Assembly (NCBI GenBank): GCA_963841885.1 | Contig: CAWJEK010000021.1 | Location: 224,634-288,633, forward strand | Source of the DNA: Bog-756 sp963841885 | GTDB taxonomy: Bacteria; Actinomycetota; Acidimicrobiia; Acidimicrobiales; RAAP-2 | Direction: 5' to 3' | DNA length: 64,000 nt | Part shown: positions 37,147 through 45,009 of the stretch, in pieces | Layout: every line of letters starts with the position of its first letter | Position numbering within the stretch: the stretch's first letter is position 1 | Notes under the pieces: model-generated | Database searches by the model: none | The model's input: the letters and a program-made list of their open reading frames with translations, nothing else | Told to the model about the DNA's origin: nothing | Made by a program: the position numbers and the translations under genes

Positions 37147-37938
37147 TCAGCGCCCGAGCTGGCGGGAGCGCTCCGTGGCGGCGGCCACGGCCTCGATGAA
37201 TGCGGACCTCACGGCCTTGAATTCCAGGGTCCGGACGGCGGCGGCGGTGGTGCCCCCCGGCGAGGTCACGGCGGCCCGCAACTCGGCCGGGTCCTGGCCC
37301 GTCTCGTCCAGCATGCGCGACGCCCCGAGCAGCGTCCCCACCACCAGCGTTTGGCTCACGTCCCTCGGGAGCCCGGCGGTCACCCCGGCCTCGATCATGG
37401 CCTCGGCCATCAGGAACAGGTAGGCCGGGCCCGAACCGGAGAGCCCGGTGACGGCGTCGAGCTGGCGCTCGGGCAGGCGCACCACGGTGCCCACCGCCGA
37501 CAGGATCCCCTCGGCCCAGTCGAGGTCGGCCTTGGTGGCGGCGATGCCGCCGGACAGCCCGGCCACCCCGGCGCCGACCAGGGCCGGCGTGTTCGGCATG
37601 GCCCGCAGGACGACCGAGCCGGGTGGGAGCGCCGCGTCGAGTCGCTCCGTCGAGATACCCGACACGATCGAGAGCACCCGGCGGGGACCACCGGCCCCGA
37701 GCACCCGCAGGGCGGCCTCGGCCACGTCGGGCTTCACGGCCAGGAGCACGTCGGACGCCTCGACGGGGCCGTCCACGACCTCGAGTCCGGGGTGGGCGTC
37801 GGCCAGACGGGCCCGCTGGACCGGGTCCGTCTCACTGACCGCCAACTCGTCGACGGGGGCCCATCCGGCGGCGATGAGGCCCCCGAGCAGGGCCGAACCC
37901 ATCTTCCCGCCGCCGACCAGGAGGAGCTTGCGTGCCAT
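37147..37938 (-). CDS. proC: pyrroline-5-carboxylate reductase
   Basis: 263 residues. Last step of proline synthesis, reducing pyrroline-5-carboxylate with NAD(P)H. Visible: LLLVGGGKMGSALLGGL (nucleotide-binding), VLLAVKPDVAE, LRAMPNTPALVGAGVAGL and the C-terminal DAVTGLSGSGPAYLFLMAEA with TSPGGTTAAAV. The start ATG 37938 follows TAGCGT by 6 bases (37945-37950). It lies 51 bases before rex and after ybjN; proC is in the same neighbourhood in mycobacteria. Confidence 0.95.
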   Translation of the reverse strand: MARKLLLVGGGKMGSALLGGLIAAGWAPVDELAVSETDPVQRARLADAHPGLEVVDGPVEASDVLLAVKPDVAEAALRVLGAGGPRRVLSIVSGISTERLDAALPPGSVVLRAMPNTPALVGAGVAGLSGGIAATKADLDWAEGILSAVGTVVRLPERQLDAVTGLSGSGPAYLFLMAEAMIEAGVTAGLPRDVSQTLVVGTLLGASRMLDETGQDPAELRAAVTSPGGTTAAAVRTLEFKAVRSAFIEAVAAATERSRQLGR

Positions 37939-37944
37939 GCCCGA

Positions 37945-37950
37945 ACGCTA
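37945..37950 (-). promoter_or_regulatory. leaderless -10 (TAGCGT) of proC
   Basis: TAGCGT on the minus strand, 6 bases before ATG 37938. Confidence 0.5.
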
Positions 37951-37983
37951 CCAGCGGCCCCCGATCCCTCCGGGCTGGTCGGC

Positions 37984-38490
37984 TCAGCGTTGCGACGGCG
38001 GACGGCGGCGGTAGCGACCCTCGTAGCCGAGGGTCATCGCCGTGGGGAAGCACTCGTCGGTGTAGGCCAGGGACGCCCCGACGATGCGGTCCAGTTCGTC
38101 GTCGTCGATGCGTGAGACCGGGACCCGTCCGACGAGGTAGACGGCGTCCTCGTCACCGAGGGCGAACGCCATGCCCATGAGGTCGGCGTTGCGCTTGAGC
38201 AGGTAGAGCCAGGTGGCCTCGATGTTCGTCTCCGGCGCCGGCATGAACTGGGCCTCGTGGCGGAGGGTCCGCTGACGCAGGGTCAGCCAGACCGTCACGA
38301 ACTCCTTCTCCTCACCTCTCAGGCGCAGGTACCAGCGCGGTGCCCCGGTCACCGGGTCGCCCCCGGCCTGGCGGTCGACGGCTACGAGGGCGCCGCCGGT
38401 GGCGAGCTCCCGTGCCGCCCACGAGTCGATGCGGGCGCAGACGGCGTCGCGCTCGTCGGGCCCGAGGATGCCGGCCCACTCGTCGGTCAC
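37984..38490 (-). CDS. YbjN-domain protein
   Basis: 168 residues. It carries the YbjN / type III secretion-chaperone-like fold: WYLRLRGEEKEFVTVWLTLRQRTL, then EAQFMPAPETNIEATWLYLLKRNADLMGMAF and a regular beta ending. Its place directly after mshA (GTG 38490 overlapping the mshA stop as GTGA) is conserved in actinobacteria, including mycobacteria. The function is not known; the link to mycothiol synthesis is positional only. Confidence 0.88.
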   Translation of the reverse strand: MTDEWAGILGPDERDAVCARIDSWAARELATGGALVAVDRQAGGDPVTGAPRWYLRLRGEEKEFVTVWLTLRQRTLRHEAQFMPAPETNIEATWLYLLKRNADLMGMAFALGDEDAVYLVGRVPVSRIDDDELDRIVGASLAYTDECFPTAMTLGYEGRYRRRPPSQR

Positions 38491-39749
38491 GTGCAGTCGA
38501 CGAGCCGGCTCGCCGTGAGGTCGGCGTAGATGTCGACCAGCAGGTGGGCGGCCCGGGCCCAGGTGTAGCGGCGCGCCCGCAGCACCGAGCCGGTGCTGAG
38601 ACGTTCGGCCAGCAGGGGCTCGGCGAGGATCTGGCGCACCCAGGCGGCATACGCCTCGGGATCCGGCTCCTCGACCAGGTACCCGGTCCGGCCGTGGTCG
38701 ACCAGGCTGCGCAGGCCGCCGACGTCGGACGCCACCACCGGGGTGCCGCAGGCCGCCGACTCGAGGGCCACCAGCCCGAAGGACTCGGACCGGCTGGGGA
38801 CCAGGCACACGTCGGCGGCGCGGTAGTAGGTCGACAGCAGCTCGTGGGGCCGGGGCGGGACGAACAGCACGTTGCCTGCCAGCTCGAGCGACTCGACCAG
38901 GTCGGCGATCCGGTCGACCTCCTCCTGACCGTGCGGACCGCTCGGCCCTCCGACGATGACCAGGCGGGCGTCGGGCTCGTCGCGCACGACGGAAGCCAGT
39001 GTGGCGACGGCCATCGCCGCCCCCTTCAGGGGCTGGATCCGACCGACGAAGAGCAGCAGGGGGCCGTCCGCCGGCAGTTCGAGGGCGCGCCGGGCCTGGG
39101 CCCGGTCGCCGGGGCCGAAGAAGGCGTGGTCCACGCCCGGAGCCACGATGCGGATGCGCGACGGGTCGGCCCCGTACAGGTCGGAGATCTGGGCGGCCTC
39201 GACCGAGCACGAGGCCAGCACGGTGTCCGAGCAGCGGATGATGGCCGCCTCGGCCTCGGCCCGCAGGTGGGAGGAGTCGGCCTCCACCTCCTCGGGGCTG
39301 GCCTCCGCCTTCACCCGGTCGAGGGTGTGGAACGTCGAGACCAGCGGCAGGTTGAGCTGGTGCTTGATGGTGTGTCCGGCGATGCCGCTGAGCCAGTAGT
39401 TGGCGTGGACGGCGTCGAAGGGCAGGTCGTCCTCGGGGACGAGCGATCCGGCCGACGTCATCGACTTCAGCACGCCGTCGGCGAACTCGTCGACGACGGT
39501 CAGCAGGGACTCCTTGGCCATCGGGGCCGGTGGACCGGCCGGGATGTGGTGGACCCGGAAGCCGGGCTCGATGTCGAGGGTGGGGGCCAGGTCGTCCGAC
39601 CAGGCCCGGGTGTAGACGTCGCAGATCACTCCGGCCCGGGCCAGCGCCGAGGACAGCTCGCGCACGTAGACGTTCATGCCACCGCCGTCGCCCGTACCGG
39701 GCTGGGCCAGGGGTGACGTGTGCAGGGATAGGACGGCGAGACGCCTCAT
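38487..39749 (-). CDS. mshA: D-inositol-3-phosphate glycosyltransferase
   Basis: A 420-residue GT-B enzyme that joins N-acetylglucosamine to inositol-3-phosphate, the first step of mycothiol synthesis. Visible: LHTSPLAQPGTGDGGGMNVYVRE (sugar-nucleotide loop), HANYWLSG, FVGRIQPLKGAAMA and PSRSESFGLVALESAACGTPVVA (UDP-binding). TAGGAT lies 10 bases before the ATG at 39749. Together with proC and the hem genes it anchors the window to the actinobacterial backbone. Confidence 0.94.
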   Translation of the reverse strand: MRRLAVLSLHTSPLAQPGTGDGGGMNVYVRELSSALARAGVICDVYTRAWSDDLAPTLDIEPGFRVHHIPAGPPAPMAKESLLTVVDEFADGVLKSMTSAGSLVPEDDLPFDAVHANYWLSGIAGHTIKHQLNLPLVSTFHTLDRVKAEASPEEVEADSSHLRAEAEAAIIRCSDTVLASCSVEAAQISDLYGADPSRIRIVAPGVDHAFFGPGDRAQARRALELPADGPLLLFVGRIQPLKGAAMAVATLASVVRDEPDARLVIVGGPSGPHGQEEVDRIADLVESLELAGNVLFVPPRPHELLSTYYRAADVCLVPSRSESFGLVALESAACGTPVVASDVGGLRSLVDHGRTGYLVEEPDPEAYAAWVRQILAEPLLAERLSTGSVLRARRYTWARAAHLLVDIYADLTASRLVDCT

Positions 39750-39779
39750 GACCCGGACGATCCTACCGGGAGGGGCGCG

Positions 39780-40265
39780 TCAGCCAGCGGCCGCGGCGGG
39801 CCCCGGTGCCCCGGCGGACGCCGCCGGTCCGGGGGCGGGCTCGGCCGGGTCGTCGTCGGCACCGGGACCGGTGGCCGCCAGGTCCTCGTTCTCGTGCCGG
39901 AACGACAGGTAGATCCGCATGAGCGCCTGGCGCTGCTCCTCGGTGAGGTGACGGTCGGCGAAGATGTGCCGGGAGAGGTCGGTGTCGCCGTCGGGGCGCT
40001 CCAGGATGCCGGCCTGGACATAGAGGGTCTCCGCCGAGATGCGCAACGCCTTGGCGATCTGCTGCAGGATCTCCGCCGACGGGCGGCGCAGGCCGCGCTC
40101 GATCTGACTCAGGTAGGGGTTGGAGATCCCGGCGAGCTCGGACAGGCGCCGCAGCGACAGGCGGGCCGAGCTGCGCTGCTCCCGGATGAACGACCCCAGC
40201 TCGTTGAACCGCTCCGGCAGTTCCTTGACGAACCGGTCGCCGTCGTGGCCGACCGGCTCGGTCAT
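39780..40265 (-). CDS. XRE-family helix-turn-helix regulator
   Basis: 161 residues. The XRE domain (about 22-82) reads SARLSLRRLSELAGISNPYLSQIERGLRRPSAEILQQIAKAL. A helical region follows (HIFADRHLTEEQRQALMRIYLSFRHE), then a Pro/Ala/Asp-rich disordered tail. The start ATG overlaps the stop of the RsiG-like gene by 4 bases (ATGA), so the two are co-expressed. Targets are unknown. It sits 31 bases before mshA on the same strand. Confidence 0.85.
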   Translation of the reverse strand: MTEPVGHDGDRFVKELPERFNELGSFIREQRSSARLSLRRLSELAGISNPYLSQIERGLRRPSAEILQQIAKALRISAETLYVQAGILERPDGDTDLSRHIFADRHLTEEQRQALMRIYLSFRHENEDLAATGPGADDDPAEPAPGPAASAGAPGPAAAAG

Positions 40266-40804
40266 GACAGGAGGCCGTCGACCGAGGCCAGACCCGACTT
40301 GTGGCGGGCCACCAACTCGGCCTGGAGGGTGTCGATCCGGTCGAACAGTCCCTTGCGTTCCGCCGAGACCCGGACCTCCAGGTCGCGCAGCCGGCCGGCC
40401 AGATCGGCGAGCTGGGTACCGTCCAGTTCGGTGAGTCGGGCGACGTCGTCAGCGCCCAGGATGCCGTCGAGTTCGGTGGTGAGTTCGGCCATGTCGTCGG
40501 TGTCGGGAGAGTGGAGGACCGGATTGCGACCGGGGCCACCGGCCCGACCGGGGCCGGCCAGGATGCCGGCCAGGTTCTCCACGACGCTCGAGAGGTCGGG
40601 GGCCGCCGAGCCCTCGGGCCGCTGCATGTAGGCGTGGACGATGTCCAGGCGACCCTGGATCAGCCGGCGGAGATAGGAGAGCGACGCCTCGGCCTCCTGA
40701 CACTCGGCGCGCATGCGCCGGATGTCGTCCAGCGTCCGTCCGCCGACGTCGTCGAGGTACGTCGGGTCGAGCAGTCGGTCGAGGTCGTCCTGGCTGAAGG
40801 GCAT
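40262..40804 (-). CDS. rsiG: RsiG-like anti-sigma / c-di-GMP-binding protein
   Basis: 180 residues, mostly two long helices joined by a Gly/Pro linker. The c-di-GMP signature E-X3-S-X2-R-X3-Q-X3-D is met exactly at E39-S43-R46-Q50-D54. A second copy at E143-S147-R150-F154-D158 differs only in Gln to Phe. Streptomyces RsiG has two such motifs on an antiparallel coiled coil and, when loaded with c-di-GMP, sequesters the sigma factor WhiG. The N-terminal DLDRLLDPTYLDDVGGRTLDDIRR also resembles that family. No whiG gene is in the window. It overlaps sodX upstream (TGATG) and the XRE gene downstream. Confidence 0.75.
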   Translation of the reverse strand: MPFSQDDLDRLLDPTYLDDVGGRTLDDIRRMRAECQEAEASLSYLRRLIQGRLDIVHAYMQRPEGSAAPDLSSVVENLAGILAGPGRAGGPGRNPVLHSPDTDDMAELTTELDGILGADDVARLTELDGTQLADLAGRLRDLEVRVSAERKGLFDRIDTLQAELVARHKSGLASVDGLLS

Positions 40805-41274
40805 CAGGCCAGATGGTACTCCTTGGGTCGGCGCAGAGGGCCCGTGCGGGTCGCCGGACCGTAGCGGTAGACGACGCGGCCCATCAGCGACGCCCTCCGC
40901 ACGGGGCCGAACGTCCGGCTGTCGGTGCTGGCATCCGGGGCGTCCCCCCGCACCTCGACGGTGCCCGCGCCGGCATCGACGGCGACCACCCGCTTGACCA
41001 GGACGCGCCCGTCGGTACGGGGGTCGGGCAGGACCACGAGGTCACCCGGCGTCGCCCGGACGCGTCCCCACGGTGCCGCGACGGCCACCAGGCGGTCACC
41101 CTCGAGGAGGGTCGGGGCCATCGACCCACCGGCCACCACCACCCGCCGGAAGGAGCGGGCGAGCAACAGGACGGCTACGGCCGCCAGCCCCGTGGCGACC
41201 GGGACCCGGCCCCACCCCCGGGCCCCGGAGTGGGCGCCGGTCAACCTGGGTAAGGTGGCGCCGTCGGGGTCCAT
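40804..41274 (-). CDS. sodX: nickel superoxide dismutase maturation protease (S26 signal-peptidase type)
   Basis: A 156-residue serine/lysine peptidase of the signal peptidase I clan. One N-terminal membrane helix (about 25-40) is followed by the catalytic serine in VVAGGSMAPTLLEGD and the catalytic lysine in DGRVLVKRVVAVD; GDAPDASTDSRTFGPV is the S26 box. It is divergent from sodN, whose product needs removal of its N-terminal leader to expose the nickel-binding histidine. It overlaps the RsiG-like gene by one base. Confidence 0.9.
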   Translation of the reverse strand: MDPDGATLPRLTGAHSGARGWGRVPVATGLAAVAVLLLARSFRRVVVAGGSMAPTLLEGDRLVAVAAPWGRVRATPGDLVVLPDPRTDGRVLVKRVVAVDAGAGTVEVRGDAPDASTDSRTFGPVRRASLMGRVVYRYGPATRTGPLRRPKEYHLA

Positions 41275-41383
41275 GCCCCACTCTGTACCAGACCGGGTCC
41301 GGCGTCAGCCGTCCCCGGGTCGGGCGCCCCCACGGGGCGTCCCGGCGGAAGGAATCCAGACCATCCAGGAAAGAGGAGTCCCC

Positions 41384-41800
41384 ATGCGCATCGCTGACCA
41401 CCTGCTCGCCCTCGTCGACCGGGTGTCGCCTCCGACGGTCGCCCAGGCCCACTGCGACCTGCCCTGTGGCGTCTACGACCCCGCCCAGGCCCGCATCGAG
41501 GCGGAGTCGGTCAAGGCCACCATGGAGAAGGCGAACGCCTCGGACGACGACCTCTTCAAGGTCCGGGCCACCATCATCAAGGAGGAGCGGGCCGACCTGG
41601 TCAAGCACCACCTGTGGGTGCTGTGGACCGACTACTTCAAGCCCGAGCACCTCGAGAAGTTCCCGAACCTCCACGACCTGTTCTGGAAGGCCACCAAGAC
41701 CGCCGGCGAGACCAAGAAGACCAACGACGTCGCCGTGGCCGACCGGCTGCTCAGCCAGATCGCCGAGATCGACACCATGTTCTGGGAGTCGAAGAAGTAG
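41384..41800 (+). CDS. sodN: nickel superoxide dismutase
   Basis: 138 residues with a 22-residue leader. The nickel hook HCDLPCGVY starts at His23: after cleavage by SodX, His, Cys24 and Cys28 bind nickel. The mature four-helix protein converts superoxide to oxygen and peroxide. The start ATG 41384 is backed by AGAGGAG 5 bases upstream. The 109-base gap to the divergent sodX holds both promoters. I looked for a Nur-type repeat and did not find a convincing one. Confidence 0.95.
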   Translation: MRIADHLLALVDRVSPPTVAQAHCDLPCGVYDPAQARIEAESVKATMEKANASDDDLFKVRATIIKEERADLVKHHLWVLWTDYFKPEHLEKFPNLHDLFWKATKTAGETKKTNDVAVADRLLSQIAEIDTMFWESKK

Positions 41801-41900
41801 GTCGGTGCGGAACGGTCCGGCCGGCGACGTCGTGCCGGGCCGCTCCCCGGCCACCCGGTAGACGGCCCGTCGGCACCCCGCCGCGCGAGCGGTCCTACGT

Positions 41901-41906
41901 TATAGT
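41901..41906 (+). promoter_or_regulatory. -10-like TATAGT before the glycosyltransferase gene
   Basis: TATAGT in a GC-rich gap, about 110-160 bases before the candidate start codons. Assigned by motif only. Confidence 0.3.
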
Positions 41907-42058
41907 CCGGTCGGTGGCCACCCTTCCTGCCAGCCGGGCGGTTTCCCTCCTGTGACGCGCCGGTCGTGCCGACCGCGCGCCGTCCCCGACGACCGGCGGC
42001 CGACGCCGCTGGCGCCGTGATCGGCACCGAGCCGGACGCCCGGGTGACGTCGCTCCCG

Positions 42059-42901
42059 ATGGATCCCCCGACGCTCGACGTCTCCATCGTCGTCCCGTAC
42101 TACAACCCGGGGCCGGCGCTGCGGGCCACCATCGACGAGACCATCGCCGTGCTGTCCGACTCGGAGGTGACGTTCGAGGTCATCACCGTCTCCGACGGTT
42201 CGACCGACGGGAGCGAGTCGACCCTCGAGGGGGTCCCGGCGGACGTCGTCCGCCGGGTGATCCTGGACGAGAACCACGGGAAGGGACAGGCCCTGCAGGT
42301 CGGCCTGGCCATGGGCCGGGGGCGCTACCTGGGATTCCTGGACGCCGACGGCGACATCTCGCCGGAGCTGCTGTCGCCCTTCGTGTCGCTGATGCGTCTC
42401 TACGAGCCGGACCTCATCCTGGGGAGCAAGCGCCACCCGATGTCGGAGGTGCAGTACCCGTGGGCACGGCGGCTGTACTCGTGGGGCTACCAGCAGCTGA
42501 TCCGGGTCCTGTTCCACCTGGAGGTGCGGGACACCCAGGTCGGGATCAAGCTGATCAAGCGCGAGGTCATCGAGGCCGCCCTGCCGCTGTTGGTGGAGAG
42601 CCGGTTCGCGTTCGACCTCGAACTGATCGTGGTGGCACGCCGTCTCGGGTACGTGAAGCTGTTCGAGGCACCGGTGCGGATCGGGCACCGGTTCTCGAGC
42701 ACGATCTCACTCCGGGCCGTGGCCGGCATGCTGGTCGACACCCTGGGGATCTTCGTGCGCCTCCACCTCCTGAACTTCTACGACCGGCGCCGGATCCTGC
42801 CCCTCGCCGGAGAGGGGGACGACGCGGCTCCCTCGGACTCCCCCACCGACGGTCGGGGTCCGGTCGGATCTCGGGCGGGCGTCCTGCGCCCCCCGGCCTA
42901 G
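42059..42901 (+). CDS. family 2 glycosyltransferase (dolichol-phosphate mannose synthase type)
   Basis: 280 residues from ATG 42059; in-frame GTG codons at 42017 and 42044 are alternatives. The GT-A fold opens with LDVSIVVPYYNPG, then ITVSDGSTDGSE, NHGKGQALQVGLAMGRG and the metal-binding GFLDADGDI. LILGSKRHPMSEVQYPWARR and DTQVGIKLIKREV resemble polyprenyl-phosphate sugar synthases. There is a short C-terminal hydrophobic stretch but no full membrane anchor. The multi-pass DUF2079 gene follows 3 bases later, so the pair may act on lipid-linked sugars; this is inference. Confidence 0.8.
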   Translation: MDPPTLDVSIVVPYYNPGPALRATIDETIAVLSDSEVTFEVITVSDGSTDGSESTLEGVPADVVRRVILDENHGKGQALQVGLAMGRGRYLGFLDADGDISPELLSPFVSLMRLYEPDLILGSKRHPMSEVQYPWARRLYSWGYQQLIRVLFHLEVRDTQVGIKLIKREVIEAALPLLVESRFAFDLELIVVARRLGYVKLFEAPVRIGHRFSSTISLRAVAGMLVDTLGIFVRLHLLNFYDRRRILPLAGEGDDAAPSDSPTDGRGPVGSRAGVLRPPA

Positions 42902-42904
42902 GCC

Positions 42905-44563
42905 ATGGCGACGGTCCGCCCCGTGGTGGACCCGGCCTCCGCCGACCCCGCCCCCACCCCCGCCGGCCACCGGTCACGCCGGCCCTGGGGGACGTCGAGG
43001 CGTTCCGTCCCCCGCTGGGTGTGGCTCACCGGGCTGATCGTGGCCGGGCTCCAGGCGGTCCTCCTGGTGGGCTACAGCACCCACATCTACTCGCACTTCG
43101 ACCTGACCATCGACTTCGCCATCTTCAACCAGGCGTGGAGCCTCATCGCCCATGGCCACCTCAGCCCGTACTCGACCCTCAACCCCTACAACTACCCGCA
43201 CTACGGCTACCCGTACTGGAGCGACCACTTCGAGCTCATCATGTGGCCGATGGCGCTGCTGTGGTTCCTCTACCCGCACAGCATCGACCTCCTGTTCGTC
43301 CAGGACCTCGCCACGGCGGGATCGACGCTGGTGGCCTTCCTCTTCGTCCTGGACCTGATCGAGTCCCAGGCGAACCGGACGACCCGGGTCACCCGGCGCC
43401 TCCTCGGCAGGGCCACCCTCGGCGACCTGCTGGCCCTGTTCGCGCTGGTCCTCCTGGTGATCAACCCGTGGGTGTACTGGTCCGCCTCGTTCGACTTCCA
43501 CCTCGAGGCGGTGGCGACGCTCTTCCTGCTCCTGGCCGCCCGCGACATCTGGACGGGCCACCGGAGGCGGTCGCTCTGGTGGATCGTCGGGGTGCTGCTC
43601 TGCGGGAACGTGGCCGCCACCTACCTCGCCGCGTTGGGCATCTCGCTGGTCATCGCCCGCAAGGACCTCCGGTGGACCGGTGCCGGACTCTTCGGTCTGG
43701 GCCTGGCCTGGTCCCTCGGGGTCAATGCCATCGGCGGCGGCGTCGGGACCATCATCGGGGGCAACTACGGCTATCTGGCGGGACCCACGGCGGGCCCGAA
43801 CCCGAGCATCGTCGCCATCGCCAAGGGGGCCCTCCTGCACCCCAGCCGCCCGTACGGGATGCTCCGGTCGAGATGGCTCTGGAACTACCGGATGCTGGCG
43901 TCCTCCGGACTGGTCGGGGTGGTGAGCGGACTCGGTCTGGGGGTGGCGTTCATCGTGCTCGTGTCCAACGGGCTGAACGCCGCGGCCGTGTTCTCGGGGC
44001 CGATCTCGTCGTTCCAGGCGTTGCCCGTCTACTACTTCGTGACCATCGGGACGGTCGCCGTCCTGCTGTGGATGTTCCGGTCCGCCCACCGGGTGCTCCG
44101 GTGGATCGGTGCCGTCCTGGTGGCGGCCGTCCTGGTCCAGGCGGTGGTGCTGTCGGTGGTGTGGATCCCTCGGGCCCGGACGGAGTTCCTGGTGGTGGGG
44201 AGCGCCACGGCGGGCCGCCTGGCCCAGGCCGAGGCGGGGATCCCCGCCGACGCCGAGGTCATCGCATCCCAGGGCATCATCGGGCGGTTCGCCGACCGGG
44301 TCGCCATCTACCCGTTCCTGGACCTCAACGACGGAGGCCAGATCATCCCGATTTCGGCGTCCACCGTCGTCTTCGTCCTGTCGACCGCCGGCATCGAGTA
44401 CGCCACGACGGCCGGCACCCTCACGGCCGTGTCCTACCTCGAGGACCACGGGGCCCGGATCGTCAGCCAGGGGGACGGCGTCTACGTGCTGGTGTGGCAC
44501 CCCCGACCGGGCACCCACCGCCTCACCCTCCCGGCGACGCCGACCGCACCGCCGCCCGGGTAG
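42905..44563 (+). CDS. DUF2079-like multi-pass membrane protein
   Basis: 552 residues with about ten membrane helices. FDLTIDFAIFNQAWSLIAHGH near the first outside loop and YWSDHFELIMWP match the DUF2079 pattern, related in layout to GT-C glycosyltransferases with an acidic first loop. The C-terminal ~110 residues are soluble (AEVIASQGIIGRFADR). It starts 3 bases after the glycosyltransferase gene, suggesting one transcription unit. The substrate is unknown. Confidence 0.7.
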   Translation: MATVRPVVDPASADPAPTPAGHRSRRPWGTSRRSVPRWVWLTGLIVAGLQAVLLVGYSTHIYSHFDLTIDFAIFNQAWSLIAHGHLSPYSTLNPYNYPHYGYPYWSDHFELIMWPMALLWFLYPHSIDLLFVQDLATAGSTLVAFLFVLDLIESQANRTTRVTRRLLGRATLGDLLALFALVLLVINPWVYWSASFDFHLEAVATLFLLLAARDIWTGHRRRSLWWIVGVLLCGNVAATYLAALGISLVIARKDLRWTGAGLFGLGLAWSLGVNAIGGGVGTIIGGNYGYLAGPTAGPNPSIVAIAKGALLHPSRPYGMLRSRWLWNYRMLASSGLVGVVSGLGLGVAFIVLVSNGLNAAAVFSGPISSFQALPVYYFVTIGTVAVLLWMFRSAHRVLRWIGAVLVAAVLVQAVVLSVVWIPRARTEFLVVGSATAGRLAQAEAGIPADAEVIASQGIIGRFADRVAIYPFLDLNDGGQIIPISASTVVFVLSTAGIEYATTAGTLTAVSYLEDHGARIVSQGDGVYVLVWHPRPGTHRLTLPATPTAPPPG

Positions 44564-44962
44564 TCAGTCAGCGGGGCCGACTCCCGGATCCCTGGAACCG
44601 GTCGGGTCTGGAGGAGCCCCGGTCGGCTCCGGCGCCACCCCGCCGCCGATCACGCACGCTCCACAGCTCCGCACGGTCGGTGAGGCGGCCAGGCGGGAGT
44701 CGTCGATGGGCGTCCCGCACTCCTCGCACCTCCCGTAGGTCCCGTCGTCGAGCCGCGACAGGGCCAGCTCCACCTCGTCGAGCAGCGCGTCCACGGCGTC
44801 GACGGCGGAACGATGGGCCTCCTCCTCGCCCGGGCCGACATCGTCGGCCATCTCCTCCACGAGCACGTCGCCGCCGGATGACGGCGGGGCCGTGGCATCG
44901 GGGCCACCGCCCGGCGCACCTCCGAGCCCGTCGTCGACCGGCATGGACCACTGCGTCTGCAT
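44564..44962 (-). CDS. TraR/DksA-type zinc-finger protein
   Basis: 132 residues from ATG 44962, chosen because TACGCT (44970-44975) lies 7 bases upstream. The middle has an acidic helical segment (HRSAVDAVDALLDEVELALSRL), followed by the C4 zinc finger YGRCEECGTPIDDSRLAASP...CGAC. DksA-like proteins act on the RNA polymerase secondary channel; actinobacterial homologues with a short coiled coil are common and little studied. The Pro/Gly tail is disordered. The stop lies directly against the stop of the convergent DUF2079 gene. Confidence 0.8.
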   Translation of the reverse strand: MQTQWSMPVDDGLGGAPGGGPDATAPPSSGGDVLVEEMADDVGPGEEEAHRSAVDAVDALLDEVELALSRLDDGTYGRCEECGTPIDDSRLAASPTVRSCGACVIGGGVAPEPTGAPPDPTGSRDPGVGPAD

Positions 44963-44969
44963 GGTCCGG

Positions 44970-44975
44970 AGCGTA
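44970..44975 (-). promoter_or_regulatory. leaderless -10 (TACGCT) of the zinc-finger gene
   Basis: TACGCT on the minus strand, 7 bases before ATG 44962. It lies back to back with a TAGGGT at 44998-45003 that serves the divergent aminotransferase gene. Confidence 0.5.
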
Positions 44976-44997
44976 CCCCCGACCACGGGGCATCCCG

Positions 44998-45003
44998 TAG
45001 GGT
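44998..45003 (+). promoter_or_regulatory. leaderless -10 (TAGGGT) of the class V aminotransferase gene
   Basis: TAGGGT followed by 6 bases and GTG 45010. Both promoters of this divergent pair fit within 48 bases. Confidence 0.5.
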
Positions 45004-45009
45004 TGCCCC

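Noticed and set aside
41275..41383. Nur (nickel uptake regulator) box between sodX and sodN
   Set aside because: No repeated TTGCAA-like half-sites could be found.
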